Origin: Elioraea tepida
Lineage (GTDB): Bacteria; Pseudomonadota; Alphaproteobacteria; Acetobacterales; Acetobacteraceae
DNA length: 64,000 bases
NCBI RefSeq assembly: GCF_019203965.1
Contig: NZ_CP076448.1
Span: 2,743,001 to 2,807,000 of the forward strand
Reading direction: 5' to 3'
Both the position numbers and the translations under genes were made by a program. Below the pieces are notes generated by a model, which saw only the letters and a program-made list of their open reading frames with translations, was not told the origin of the DNA and did not search any database. Positions 16,814 to 25,259 of the stretch are shown here, one piece after another; the first letter of the stretch is position 1; each line of letters opens with the position of its first letter.

Positions 16814-18229
16814 TCAGTCGAACGAGGGGAGGGCGGGGACGAGATCGTCGACGCGGAACCCGCCTTCCGGGATCGCATCGACCGGCTCGCCTGCCGGCAG
16901 CGCGGCGGTGCCGTAGAGATAGTCGGGCAGCCAGAGCGCGAGGTGGGGGAAGACGTAGAGCAGCGTCATCGAGAGGATGACGATGCCGACGAAGGGGAGA
17001 CAGCCGGCGAAGATCTGCTGGATCCGCACCTGCGGCGGCGCCACGCCCTTGAGGTAGTAGGCCGCCATCGCGACGGGCGGCGTCATGAAGCTCGTCTGCA
17101 GGTTCAGGCCGACCAAGACGCCGAAGAAGATCGGGTCGATCCCGAAATTGTCGAGCAGGGGCAGGAAGATCGGCACGAAGATCAGCACGATCTCCGACCA
17201 TTCGAGCGGCCAGCCGAGCAGGAAGATCACCACCTGGGCGAGGATCATGAAGCCGAGCGACGACAGGTTCAGGTGCTCGACGATCCAGGTCTCGATCACA
17301 TGGTGCCCTCCGAGCCAGCCGAACACGGAGGTGAACACGTAGGCGCCGATGAACAGCCAGCACACCATCGCCGTGGTGCGCGCGGTCAGGAACACGCTCT
17401 CCTTGAGCTTGGCGAAGGTGAGCGCGCGGTAGGCGAGCGCGAGCAGGATGGCACCGAGGCTGCCCATCGCCGCCGCCTCGGACGGGGTCGCAAGGCCTGC
17501 GAGAATGGCGCCGAGCACGGCGGCGATCAGCGCCGCGAGCGGGAAGAAGCTCGTCAGCAACGCCCAGACGACCTGGGCGCCAGAGGCGGTCGCCATGTGC
17601 GCGGGAAGCTTGGGCGCCATGGAGGGGCGAAGTGTGGCGAGCCCGATCGTGTAGACCATGTAGAGCCCGGCGAGCAGGAAGCCGGGAATGAAGGCGGCGG
17701 CATAGAGCTTCACCACCGAAACGCCCGCGGTCGCGCCGTAGAGGATGAACATGATCGAGGGCGGGATGAGGATCCCGAGGCATCCGCCGGCGCAGGTGAT
17801 GCCGGAGGCAAGGCGCGCGTCATAGCCTGCGCGAAGCATGGCCGGATAGGCGAGCAGGCCCATCAGCGTCACCACGGCGCCGACGATGCCGGTGGCGGTG
17901 GCGAACAGGGCGCAGGTGAGCAGGGTTGCGACCGCGAGCGCCCCGGGAAGGTTGCGCGAGGCGAGCTGCAGCGCGTGGAACAGCCGGTCGAGGATGTTGG
18001 CGCGCTCGATCACGTAGCCCATAAAGACGAACAGCGGCACCGAGATCAGCACGTCATTGGCCATCACCGCGTAGGTGCGCTGCACGAGCAGGTCGAACAC
18101 CCGCGCCTCGAGGCTCAGGTAGCCGAAGCCGACCCCCATCGCCATCAGGGTGAAGGCGACCGGGAAGCCGAGGAGGACGATCAGGATGAAGCTTCCCAGC
18201 ATCACCATGCCGAGGATCGGGTCGCTCAT
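16814..18229 (-). CDS. dctM: TRAP transporter large permease (DctM type)
   Basis: A 471-residue multi-helix membrane protein. The N-terminus ILGMVMLGSFILIVLLGFPVAFTLM, the GITCAGGCLGILIPPSIMFILYG motif and FVPIFLPLLDNFGIDPIFFGVLVGLNLQTSFMTPPVA are characteristic of the DctM subunit. It couples sodium flux to uptake of an organic anion captured by the periplasmic DctP. Its ATG overlaps the DctQ stop by four bases. The C-terminal tail is about 40 residues longer than in a minimal DctM. Confidence 0.92.
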   Translation of the reverse strand: MSDPILGMVMLGSFILIVLLGFPVAFTLMAMGVGFGYLSLEARVFDLLVQRTYAVMANDVLISVPLFVFMGYVIERANILDRLFHALQLASRNLPGALAVATLLTCALFATATGIVGAVVTLMGLLAYPAMLRAGYDARLASGITCAGGCLGILIPPSIMFILYGATAGVSVVKLYAAAFIPGFLLAGLYMVYTIGLATLRPSMAPKLPAHMATASGAQVVWALLTSFFPLAALIAAVLGAILAGLATPSEAAAMGSLGAILLALAYRALTFAKLKESVFLTARTTAMVCWLFIGAYVFTSVFGWLGGHHVIETWIVEHLNLSSLGFMILAQVVIFLLGWPLEWSEIVLIFVPIFLPLLDNFGIDPIFFGVLVGLNLQTSFMTPPVAMAAYYLKGVAPPQVRIQQIFAGCLPFVGIVILSMTLLYVFPHLALWLPDYLYGTAALPAGEPVDAIPEGGFRVDDLVPALPSFD

Positions 18230-18840
18230 CGGGCGGCCTCCCGCGCGGCATGGTCAGCGGCAGCGGCCGCCGCCTTCTGCGCCGCGGCAAGCGCGAGCAC
18301 CTGCGTCTCCATCTCCTCGACGTCGGCGAGCTTATCGGGCCAGTGCCCGGTGCGCAGCGCGATCACGCAGCGGACGATCTCGGCAAGGCCCTGAAGCAGC
18401 ATCAGCGCCCCGGAGAGCGGGATCAGGAACTTGAATGGCCAAATCAGCGGCCCGTCAGGGGTCACCGAGGAGTGCTCGTTCTGCAGGAAGGAGATGTAGA
18501 AGAAGTCCCAGCCGAACCAGATCAGCGCCGCGGTGCCCGGGATGAAGAAGAGGAGGTAGAGCGGCAGGTCGATCATGGCCTGGCCGCGCGGGGAGAGGCT
18601 GCGATAGAGGAAGTCCGCCCGGACATGGCCGCCGCGCGAGAGCGTGTAGGCGCCGGCGACCATGAACAGAAGGCCATAGAGCATGTAGCTCGTGTCGTAG
18701 GCCCAGGAGGTCGGCGCCCGGAACATGTACCGGGCGAACACCTCGTAGCAGATAACGGCGGTGAGCGCGACGATCGCCCAGCCGGCGGTCTTGCCGGCCC
18801 AGGCGCTCACGCGGTCGATGCCGATCAGCAGGCGCTGCAT
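18226..18840 (-). CDS. dctQ: TRAP transporter small permease (DctQ type)
   Basis: About 204 residues from the ATG at 18840, preceded by a GGGGGGAG ribosome-binding site; an ATG 30 bases upstream is less well placed. It has four membrane helices, starting with AWAGKTAGWAIVALTAVICYEVFARYMFRAPTSWAYD, a classic DctQ segment, and a long charged/Ala-rich C-terminal tail. DctQ stabilises DctM and docks the binding protein. The stop overlaps dctM (ATGA). Confidence 0.9.
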   Translation of the reverse strand: MQRLLIGIDRVSAWAGKTAGWAIVALTAVICYEVFARYMFRAPTSWAYDTSYMLYGLLFMVAGAYTLSRGGHVRADFLYRSLSPRGQAMIDLPLYLLFFIPGTAALIWFGWDFFYISFLQNEHSSVTPDGPLIWPFKFLIPLSGALMLLQGLAEIVRCVIALRTGHWPDKLADVEEMETQVLALAAAQKAAAAAADHAAREAAR

Positions 18841-18875
18841 GGCCGCTCCCCCCCGCGCTTCTCCTGACATCGAAA

Positions 18876-18903
18876 CGCCCGCCCCGGTCTCCCGGAGCGG
18901 GCG
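18876..18903 (-). other. Hairpin between dctP and dctQ
   Basis: CGCCCGCCCCGG (18876-18887) pairs with CCGGAGCGGGCG (18892-18903) with one mismatch and a four-base loop. It lies between the binding-protein gene and the permease genes. Such hairpins commonly protect the upstream mRNA or partly stop transcription, so that the binding protein is made in excess. Confidence 0.55.
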
Positions 18904-18924
18904 CCCGTCCCGATCGCGGCGCGC

Positions 18925-20085
18925 TCAGCCGCGGGCGAAGAAGTGGTTGAAGGAGAGCACCGACGGCGCCTCGTAGCGCAGGTAGAAGGTCTGCACCCGG
19001 CGGCACCAGGCACGCTGGCTGTCGCACACCTTCTTGAAGAACGGTCCCGCGGCGGGCGACGAGGTGTCTCCCTCGAGCCTTGCGACCACCGCATCCCAGG
19101 CGCGAAGCTGCGCCTCGAGGATCGGCCGCGGCGTGGTGATCGCGCGCACCCCTTGGTTCTGCGTCATCTCGAGCAGGTCGCGCGAGTAGCGGTCCTGCTG
19201 CTTCCAGCTCATGTCCGCGGAGGCCGCCTCGGCCGAATGACGGAGAACGCCCTTCAGTTCGGCCGGCAGCGCATCGAACTTGGTCTTGTTGAACAGAACC
19301 TCGAAGGTTTCGGTACGCTGGTGGAAGCTCTGCAGCATGTAGACCTTCGCCACGTCCGGGAAGCCGAGCGCCCGGTCGGACGAGGGGTTGTTGAACTCGG
19401 CGCCGTCGATCACGCCGCGCTCGAGCGCCGGCACGATCTCGCCGCCCGGGAGCGCCACCACCGCGGCGCCGAGCTCGTTGAAGAGGTCGGTCGCGAGGCC
19501 GACGGTGCGGTATTTGAGGCCGCGGAGCTGCTCCACGCGCTCAATCGGGTTCTTGAACCAGCCGAGCGGCTGGGTCGGCATTGGCCCGGTCTGAAAGCCG
19601 ACGACATTCACCTTGAGGATGTCGTTGATGAGCTCGTTGTAGAGCGCCTCGCCGCCCCCGTAGTAGAACCAGCCGAGGTACTGGTTCGCGTCGCCGAACC
19701 ACGGCGGGGCAGTGCCGAACAGGCTGAACGCCTTGTTCTTGCCGAACCAGTAAGCCGAGACGCCGTGGCCGCCGTCGAGCGTACCGGCCGAGACGGCATC
19801 GAGCAGCTGGAAGGCGCCGACGACGGCACCGGCGGGCAGGAGTTCGAGCCTGAGCCGGCCGCCTCCAAGCGTGTTGACGCGGCTCACGAAGTCGGCGGCG
19901 AATTCATGGAAGATGTCGCGCTGGGGCCAAGTGCTCTGGAACCGCCATGTCATCGTCTGCGCGCGGCTCACCTGCGGCGCGGCGAGGGTCCCGGCGGCGA
20001 CGGCCCCGCCGCCGAGTGCCGCGGCCGCCAGGAAGCGGCGCCGCCCCGCCGCCGGCTTGCGGCCGTTCGTCGTCTCCTTGCTCAT
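18925..20085 (-). CDS. dctP: TRAP transporter substrate-binding protein (DctP type)
   Basis: A 386-residue periplasmic protein with a twin-arginine-like signal (GRRRFLAAAALGGGAVAAG ... SRAQ) and a mature part starting TMTWRFQSTWPQRDIFHEF. The GVIDGAEFNNPSSDRALGFPDVAKVY segment resembles the TakP/oxo-acid branch of TRAP binding proteins, so a carboxylate ligand is likely. The ATG at 20085 follows an AGGAGGAG ribosome-binding site. It heads the dctP-Q-M-hydratase operon, divergent from marR. Nicotinate, a hydroxynicotinate or another organic acid from the neighbouring pathway is a candidate ligand. Confidence 0.88.
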   Translation of the reverse strand: MSKETTNGRKPAAGRRRFLAAAALGGGAVAAGTLAAPQVSRAQTMTWRFQSTWPQRDIFHEFAADFVSRVNTLGGGRLRLELLPAGAVVGAFQLLDAVSAGTLDGGHGVSAYWFGKNKAFSLFGTAPPWFGDANQYLGWFYYGGGEALYNELINDILKVNVVGFQTGPMPTQPLGWFKNPIERVEQLRGLKYRTVGLATDLFNELGAAVVALPGGEIVPALERGVIDGAEFNNPSSDRALGFPDVAKVYMLQSFHQRTETFEVLFNKTKFDALPAELKGVLRHSAEAASADMSWKQQDRYSRDLLEMTQNQGVRAITTPRPILEAQLRAWDAVVARLEGDTSSPAAGPFFKKVCDSQRAWCRRVQTFYLRYEAPSVLSFNHFFARG

Positions 20086-20276
20086 GATCGTTCTCCTCCT
20101 CTGTTTCCGGGCGGCATGGATGGTCTCGCGTGAACGTCGTTGCCCGGTTTGGATCGGGTCTAACCACACTGGCCTGCCTTTCACAAGGCTGTCGCCGCTC
20201 CCTCTCGCCCTGCTGAACGCGCTGGCGGACCACCAGCCGCGAGCACGCAGGGCTTGCGTTCCGGGCGCGGCTTGCC

Positions 20277-20298
20277 GATCATTCGTGTGCGAATGATC
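20277..20298. promoter_or_regulatory. Candidate MarR operator, site 1
   Basis: A perfect inverted repeat, GATCATTCG (20277-20285) and CGAATGATC (20290-20298), separated by TGTG. It ends nine bases before marR and overlaps a weak promoter guess (TTGCGT at 20254-20259, 17-base spacing, then GATCAT). A near copy lies at 35029-35050 before the molybdenum-hydroxylase operon. Position next to a MarR gene and dyad symmetry both support an autoregulatory operator. Confidence 0.75.
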
Positions 20299-20306
20299 AC
20301 GGAGGA

Positions 20307-20816
20307 ATGATGGGCGCAAGCGCCGGAGCACGCCCGGAGCCACGGCAAGAGCAGGCGATCGAGGCGCGGGCGACCGCGCCGGCCGGCTACGTGCTCGAGC
20401 GCCAGGTCGGGCACCTGTTGCGCCGCGCCCACCAGCGGCACGCGGCGCTGTTCCAGGCGATGCTCGCCGACGCACACGGGGCTGAGGCGGCGCTCACGCC
20501 GACGCAGTGGGCCGCGCTCGTCACCCTCGCGAAGCTCGGGGAGGCGACGCAGAATGCGCTCGGCCGCCTCGTCGCGATGGACCCCGCCACCACTCAAGGC
20601 GTGGTCCGCCGCCTCGTCGCGCGCGGCCTCGTCGCCCGGCACGCCGACGCCACGGACCGGCGCGTGATCCGCCTCTCCGTCACCGAAGCGGGGCGCGCCA
20701 CTGTCTCCGCCGTGCTGCCGACAGCCGTCGCGATCAGCGAGGCGACGCTCGAGCCTCTCTCCGCCGAAGAGCGGCGCATCTTCCTCACCCTCCTGGAACG
20801 GATGGCCTTCCCATGA
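20307..20816 (+). CDS. MarR-family transcriptional regulator
   Basis: A 169-residue winged-helix protein. It has the MarR order: a dimerisation helix (YVLERQVGHLLRRAHQRHAALFQ), LTPTQWAALVTLAKLGEATQNALGRLVAMDPATTQGVVRRLVARGLVARH as the DNA-binding helix-turn-helix, then the wing DATDRRVIRLSVTEAG. MarR repressors typically release DNA on binding an aromatic acid. The ribosome-binding GGAGG at 20301 sits better for the second ATG (20310) than the first (20307). It overlaps ferredoxin-NADP reductase (ATGA) and precedes the enamidase, so it is the prime candidate regulator of the nicotinate-like pathway. Confidence 0.88.
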   Translation: MMGASAGARPEPRQEQAIEARATAPAGYVLERQVGHLLRRAHQRHAALFQAMLADAHGAEAALTPTQWAALVTLAKLGEATQNALGRLVAMDPATTQGVVRRLVARGLVARHADATDRRVIRLSVTEAGRATVSAVLPTAVAISEATLEPLSAEERRIFLTLLERMAFP

Positions 20817-21634
20817 GCCCCGACGTCTTTCCCGTCGCCGAGCGCCCCGCGCCGACCGGCACCCTGTTCGTCGAGACGGTCCTGTCGGTGCACCACTGGA
20901 CCGAGACGCTGTTCACGCTGACCGCGACGCGCGACCCGGCTTTCCGGTTCGAGAACGGTCAGTTCACGATGATCGGCATACCGGTCGACGGCAAGCCGCT
21001 CCTGCGTGCCTATTCGATGGTCTCCGCCAATTACGAGGAGACGCTCGAGTTCCTCTCGATCAAGGTGCCGAACGGGCCGCTCACGTCGCGGCTGATGCAC
21101 ATCCGCCAGGGCGACCCGCTCTTTGTCGGCCGCAAGCCCACCGGCACGCTCGTGATCGACTATCTCCTGCCGGGCCGGACCCTGTTCCTGCTCGCGACCG
21201 GCACCGGCATCGCCCCGTTCATGTCGATCATCAAGGACCCGGCGACCTATGAGCGCTTCGAGCGGATCGTGCTCACTCACACCTGTCGGCACGGCGCGGA
21301 ACTCGCCTATCGCGACTGGATCACCACCGAGCTGCCGCGCCACGAGCTGCTCGGCGAGCTGGCGTCGGCGCAGCTCACCTACTACCCGACGGTGACGCGC
21401 GACGGCCCCGGGCCCTGGCGCGAGGGGAGGATCACCGACCTGATCGCCTCCGGAACGCTCTTCGACGACCTCGGCCGCGGCGGGTTCGATCCGGCGTCGG
21501 ACCGGATCATGATCTGCGGCGGGCCGGAGATGCTGGCAGACTGCCGCCGGATCGCAGAGGCCGCGGGCTTCGAGGAGGGGTCCTCTGGCCGCCCGGGCAC
21601 CTACGTGATCGAGAAGGCCTTCGTCGAGAAATAG
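20813..21634 (+). CDS. fpr: Ferredoxin-NADP(+) reductase
   Basis: 273 residues. The FAD motif RAYSM is at 65-69, LATGTGIAPF at about 128-136 forms the NADP site, and CGGPEMLADC precedes the C-terminal AFVEK, as in bacterial Fpr. It moves electrons between NADPH and ferredoxin or flavodoxin in the cytoplasm. The ATG overlaps the MarR stop by four bases, and the enamidase starts 37 bases after its end. In this operon the logical task is to supply low-potential electrons to the ferredoxin-dependent 6-hydroxynicotinate reductase encoded at 29.9-31.4 kb. A general redox role is the alternative. Confidence 0.88.
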   Translation: MSPDVFPVAERPAPTGTLFVETVLSVHHWTETLFTLTATRDPAFRFENGQFTMIGIPVDGKPLLRAYSMVSANYEETLEFLSIKVPNGPLTSRLMHIRQGDPLFVGRKPTGTLVIDYLLPGRTLFLLATGTGIAPFMSIIKDPATYERFERIVLTHTCRHGAELAYRDWITTELPRHELLGELASAQLTYYPTVTRDGPGPWREGRITDLIASGTLFDDLGRGGFDPASDRIMICGGPEMLADCRRIAEAAGFEEGSSGRPGTYVIEKAFVEK

Positions 21635-21671
21635 GCCGCTTGGAACCGGCACGGAAACGAGGGGGGAAAGG

Positions 21672-22865
21672 ATGGCTCTCGCCGCCGCGCACGAGAAGCA
21701 GGTCGGGAAACTTGTGGTCCGCAATGTCGGGCTGATGCTTTCGGGGCGTTTCGACGCGCCGCTGCTCGAGGCCGACACCCTCGTCGCCGAGGGAGGGCGG
21801 ATCACGGCCGTCGGCCGGGAGGGAGATGTCGATACGGAAGGCGCGCGCGTGGTCATCGACGCCAAGGGCTGCGCCCTCGCGCCGGGGCTGATCGACAACC
21901 ACGTCCACACCGTCTTCGGCGACTGGACCCCGCGGCAGAACCAGCTCGGTTGGATCGAGGGCTGCGTGCACGGTGGCGTGACGACGATGATCTCCGCGGG
22001 CGAGGTGCACTTGCCGGGGCGGCCGCGCGACCCGGCCGGAACGAAGGCGCTCGCGATCGTCGCCCGACGCGCGTTTGAGAATTTCCGCCCCTTGGGAATG
22101 CGCGTGATCGCCGGAGCGGTGATCCCCGAACGCGGGCTGACGGAGGCCGATTTCGCCGAGATGGCGCGCGCGGGCGTGGTTCTGATGGGCGAGATCGGCC
22201 TCGGAACGGTCACCGGCGCGGAGGAGGCGCGCGAGATGGTCGGCTGGGCGCGGGCGCACGGGATGACGACGGTGACGCATGTCGGCGGCCCGTCCGTGCC
22301 CGGCTCGAGCTATATCGGCGCGGATGTGGTGCTCGCCGCCGACAGCGATGTCGCAAGCCACATCAATGGCGGCCCGACCAGCCTCGACACGGCCCAGATC
22401 ACGCGGATCTGCGAAGCGACCACCCGCGCTGTCGAGATCATCCACAACGGCAACCTGCGCACCGGCCTGTTCGCGATGCGCACCATGCTCGAGCTCGGCA
22501 AGGAGTCGCAGCTCACCATCGGCACCGACGCCCCCGCGGGCTCGGGCGTGCAGCCGCTCGGCATGCTGCGCATGGTGAGCCTCCTCTCCTCCCTCGGCGA
22601 GGTCGCGCCCGAGCGCGTCTGGGCCTGGGCGTCGGGCAATGTGGCGCGGGTGCGGCGGCTCGACACGGGGACGATCGCGCCCGGGATGAGCGCCGATTTC
22701 GTGCTGATGGACCGGCCACAAGGATCGGACGGGCGCAACGTGCTCGATGCGCTCGCCAAGGGCGATCTCGCCGGCATCGGCATGGTGGTGATCGAGGGCG
22801 TGCAGAGAATCGGCCGCAGCCGCAACACCCCGCCGGCGGAACGCGTGCCGGAGGTCGTCGTGTGA
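21672..22865 (+). CDS. ena: Enamidase-like amidohydrolase
   Basis: A 397-residue amidohydrolase. I recognise strong resemblance to the Eubacterium barkeri enamidase of nicotinate fermentation: the DNHVHTVFGDWTPRQ metal site (His77, His79), GGVTTMISAGEVHLPGRPRD followed by PAGTKALA, GEIGLGT, SHINGGPT, GTDAPAGSG and the C-terminal SRNTPPA. That enzyme hydrolyses 1,4,5,6-tetrahydro-6-oxonicotinate to ammonium and 2-formylglutarate. An AAAGG ribosome-binding site precedes the ATG. It lies third in the marR-fpr operon, and 6-hydroxynicotinate reductase is encoded 7 kb away, so function and context agree. Confidence 0.85.
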   Translation: MALAAAHEKQVGKLVVRNVGLMLSGRFDAPLLEADTLVAEGGRITAVGREGDVDTEGARVVIDAKGCALAPGLIDNHVHTVFGDWTPRQNQLGWIEGCVHGGVTTMISAGEVHLPGRPRDPAGTKALAIVARRAFENFRPLGMRVIAGAVIPERGLTEADFAEMARAGVVLMGEIGLGTVTGAEEAREMVGWARAHGMTTVTHVGGPSVPGSSYIGADVVLAADSDVASHINGGPTSLDTAQITRICEATTRAVEIIHNGNLRTGLFAMRTMLELGKESQLTIGTDAPAGSGVQPLGMLRMVSLLSSLGEVAPERVWAWASGNVARVRRLDTGTIAPGMSADFVLMDRPQGSDGRNVLDALAKGDLAGIGMVVIEGVQRIGRSRNTPPAERVPEVVV

Positions 22866-23104
22866 GCGGCGCGGGGCCGCAGACACTCTCGCTACTCTGG
22901 CGGCTTTCGCGCGACGAGGCCGAAACGCTTCGCGCTCGGATCGCGCTGGTCGAGCGCGCCGTGATGCGCGCAATCGGGGGCGAACCCGTCCCGGGCGGGG
23001 AGGCCGCCTGGGCGGAGGTGCTCGCCGATGCCGAGCGAGCGGCGGAGGCGGCGCGCGAGCGGACCGCGCGTCTCGCAGCCTTGCTCGGGCGTGGTGCCGC
23101 ATGA
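22862..23104 (+). CDS. Small helical protein of unknown function
   Basis: An 80-residue, Ala/Arg/Glu-rich and probably helical protein with a GTG start overlapping the enamidase stop (GTGA); its own stop overlaps the next gene by four bases (ATGA). It has no recognised domain. The segment LSLLWRLSRDEAETLRARIALVERAVMRA could form a helical hairpin. Tight coupling on both sides suggests it is real and cotranslated with the enamidase. Confidence 0.6.
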   Translation: MSGAGPQTLSLLWRLSRDEAETLRARIALVERAVMRAIGGEPVPGGEAAWAEVLADAERAAEAARERTARLAALLGRGAA

Positions 23105-23790
23105 GTGGGCCGATGGAGCATCCTCCCCTCGGTCCGGAGGTCGACGCTACGCCGCGGCCGCTTCCGGCCCGGATCGCGCACCGGGGCCGGTCGGTTGATC
23201 TCGAGCCGCTTCACCTCCGCCACGCCGCCGATCTCTGGCGCGCGGCCCAAGGCGCGGACGCGAGCTGGACCTATCTCGGCTACGGCCCCTTCGCCGACGA
23301 GGCGTCGATGCGCCGGCAGGTGGGCACGCTCGCCGCCCAGCACGACCCGATGTTCTTTGCGGTCCGGCCGCATCGCTCAGGGCTCGTCGAGGGCTGGCTC
23401 GCTTTCATGGAGATCTGCCCCTTCGACGGCGCGATCGAGGTCGGGCACATCTGGTTCCCGCCCTGCCTCGCGCGCACTCGCGCCGCCACGGAGGCGATGG
23501 TGCTCCTTTTCCGCCACGCGATGGACGATCTCGGCTACCGGCGGCTCGTCTGGAAATGCGACGCCCTCAACGCCCCGAGCCGGCGTGCGGCCGAACGCCT
23601 CGGTTTCGTGTATGAGGGCACGCATCGCAACCACCGGATCGTGAAAGGGCGGTCGCGCGACACGGCGTGGTATTCCATCGTCGACAGTGAGTGGCCGGCG
23701 CGGCGCGACGCCATGCTCGCCTGGCTCGACGACTCGAACTTCGACGCGAACGGCATCGCAAGACGGCCGCTCGCGTCATTCCGCGTCTAG
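23101..23790 (+). CDS. GNAT-family N-acetyltransferase (RimJ/RimL type)
   Basis: A 229-residue acetyltransferase. It has the RimJ/L-like beginning (LEPLHLRHAADLWRA), a central IEVGHIWFPPCLARTRAATEAM acetyl-CoA loop, and GYRRLVWKCDALNAPSRRAAERLGFVYEG, the usual C-terminal GNAT motif. The acceptor may be an amino group on a small molecule or protein, but is unknown. It is the last gene of the marR-led operon and its end overlaps the end of the convergent livF by four bases. Confidence 0.85.
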   Translation: MSGPMEHPPLGPEVDATPRPLPARIAHRGRSVDLEPLHLRHAADLWRAAQGADASWTYLGYGPFADEASMRRQVGTLAAQHDPMFFAVRPHRSGLVEGWLAFMEICPFDGAIEVGHIWFPPCLARTRAATEAMVLLFRHAMDDLGYRRLVWKCDALNAPSRRAAERLGFVYEGTHRNHRIVKGRSRDTAWYSIVDSEWPARRDAMLAWLDDSNFDANGIARRPLASFRV

Positions 23791-24491
23791 ACCGAGAGAT
23801 ACTGCGCCCTCACCTCCGCGGCCTCTTCGAGCGCTGCAAGCGTTCCCTGCCAGCGCACCACGCCCTTCTCGATGATCACCGCGCGATCGGCCACGCGGGC
23901 CGCGAAGTGGAGGTTCTGCTCAGAGAGAACCACGGTGAGACCTTCCGCCTTCAGGCGTCGGATCGCCTCCGCCATCTGCTCGACGATCACCGGCGCGAGG
24001 CCCTCGGAGGGCTCATCGAGAAGCACAAGGCGTGGGTTTCCCATCAGCGTGCGCGCGATCGTGAGCATCTGCTGCTCGCCGCCGCTCATCCGCCCGCCCG
24101 GCCTGTCCTGCATCCGGCCGAGATTGGGGAAGATCTCGAACAGCCGCTCGGGCGTCCAGGGAGCGAGGCCGTCGCGCGGCTTCTGGCGGCCGACCTCGAG
24201 ATTCTCCATCACCGTGAGGTCGGTGAAGATCCGCCGCTCCTCCGGCACGTAGCCGAGACCGGCGCGCGCGATCTCGTGCGGCGGGCGGCCCGCCAGCTCG
24301 ATGCCGTCGAACACGACCGAACTCCCCGGCGCGGGCCGGACGAGTCCGATGATCGACTTCATGGTGGTGCTCTTGCCGGCACCGTTTCGGCCGAGCAACA
24401 CGAGCACCTCGCCCGCCCGCGCCTCGAGCGAGATGTCACGCAGGATATGCGCCCGGCCGTAGAAGGCGTTGAGATGCTTGACCGTGAGCAT
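23787..24491 (-). CDS. livF: Branched-chain-type ABC transporter ATP-binding protein (LivF)
   Basis: A 234-residue ATPase: Walker A GRNGAGKST, signature MSGGEQQML, Walker B LVLLDEPSEGLAP and the switch histidine replaced by Gln in LSEQNLHFA, as is usual for LivF. It pairs with LivG to energise a hydrophobic amino acid or aromatic-acid family transporter (HAAT). Its ATG lies three bases after the livG stop. The operon is adjacent to nicotinate-type genes, so the ligand may be a pyridine carboxylate rather than an amino acid. Confidence 0.9.
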   Translation of the reverse strand: MLTVKHLNAFYGRAHILRDISLEARAGEVLVLLGRNGAGKSTTMKSIIGLVRPAPGSSVVFDGIELAGRPPHEIARAGLGYVPEERRIFTDLTVMENLEVGRQKPRDGLAPWTPERLFEIFPNLGRMQDRPGGRMSGGEQQMLTIARTLMGNPRLVLLDEPSEGLAPVIVEQMAEAIRRLKAEGLTVVLSEQNLHFAARVADRAVIIEKGVVRWQGTLAALEEAAEVRAQYLSV

Positions 24492-24494
24492 CGC

Positions 24495-25259
24495 TCAGTG
24501 CCCCCCGCTCGCCGCGCCCGAGCCGAGATAAACCTCGCGCACGGCCGGATCGGCGCGGATCTGCTCCGCCGTCCCTTCTGCGATCAGGTGCCCGCGGTTC
24601 ATCACGATGATCCGGTCGGCATGGCCGAACACCACGTCCATGTCGTGCTCGGTGAAGAGGCAGGCGAGGCGTCTTGCCCGCACGATGCTGCGCGTGAGGT
24701 CCATCAGCGCGCTGCGCTCGCCCGGCGCCATGCCGGCGGTCGGCTCGTCCATCAAGAGAAGCTTGGGGTCGTTGGCGAGCGCGATCGCGAGCTCGAGCCG
24801 TTTGAGGTCGCCATAGGCGAGCACGCCGCAGGGCCGCTCCGCCTGCTCGAGCATGCCGACTTGCTCGAGAAGCGACTCGGCCTCCGCGCGGAACTCGGCC
24901 GCGGCACGCGACAGGAACGACCAGACTCGCCGATGATGGCTGATCAGCGCCATCTGCACGTTCTCGCGAACCGTCATCGAGGCGAAGGTGGCGGTGATCT
25001 GGAAGGTGCGCCCCACGCCGAGGCGCCAGATCGCGCGCGGGCGAAGGCCCGCGAGGCTGCGGCCCATGAGCCTCACCTCGCCGCCATCCGCCCGCAGCTG
25101 GCCGTTCACCAAGTTGAAGCAGGTGCTTTTCCCTGCGCCGTTCGGGCCGATCAGCGCGAGCATTTCCCCGGCGGCGACCGAGAAGGAGACGCCGGCCACC
25201 GCATGAACGCCGCCGAACCGTTTTTCGAGCGCGACGGCTTCGAGGACAGGCGCCGTCAT
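24495..25259 (-). CDS. livG: Branched-chain-type ABC transporter ATP-binding protein (LivG)
   Basis: 254 residues from the ATG at 25259, which overlaps the permease stop (ATGA). Walker A is GPNGAGKST, the signature is LAYGDLKRLE (LivG commonly has LSYGQQRRLE) and Walker B is LLLMDEPTAGMAP, followed by FTEHDMDVVF with the switch histidine. The long first-half insertion typical of LivG (SHHRRVWSFLSRA) is present. No defects are visible, in contrast to the ATPase at 9.4 kb. Confidence 0.9.
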   Translation of the reverse strand: MTAPVLEAVALEKRFGGVHAVAGVSFSVAAGEMLALIGPNGAGKSTCFNLVNGQLRADGGEVRLMGRSLAGLRPRAIWRLGVGRTFQITATFASMTVRENVQMALISHHRRVWSFLSRAAAEFRAEAESLLEQVGMLEQAERPCGVLAYGDLKRLELAIALANDPKLLLMDEPTAGMAPGERSALMDLTRSIVRARRLACLFTEHDMDVVFGHADRIIVMNRGHLIAEGTAEQIRADPAVREVYLGSGAASGGH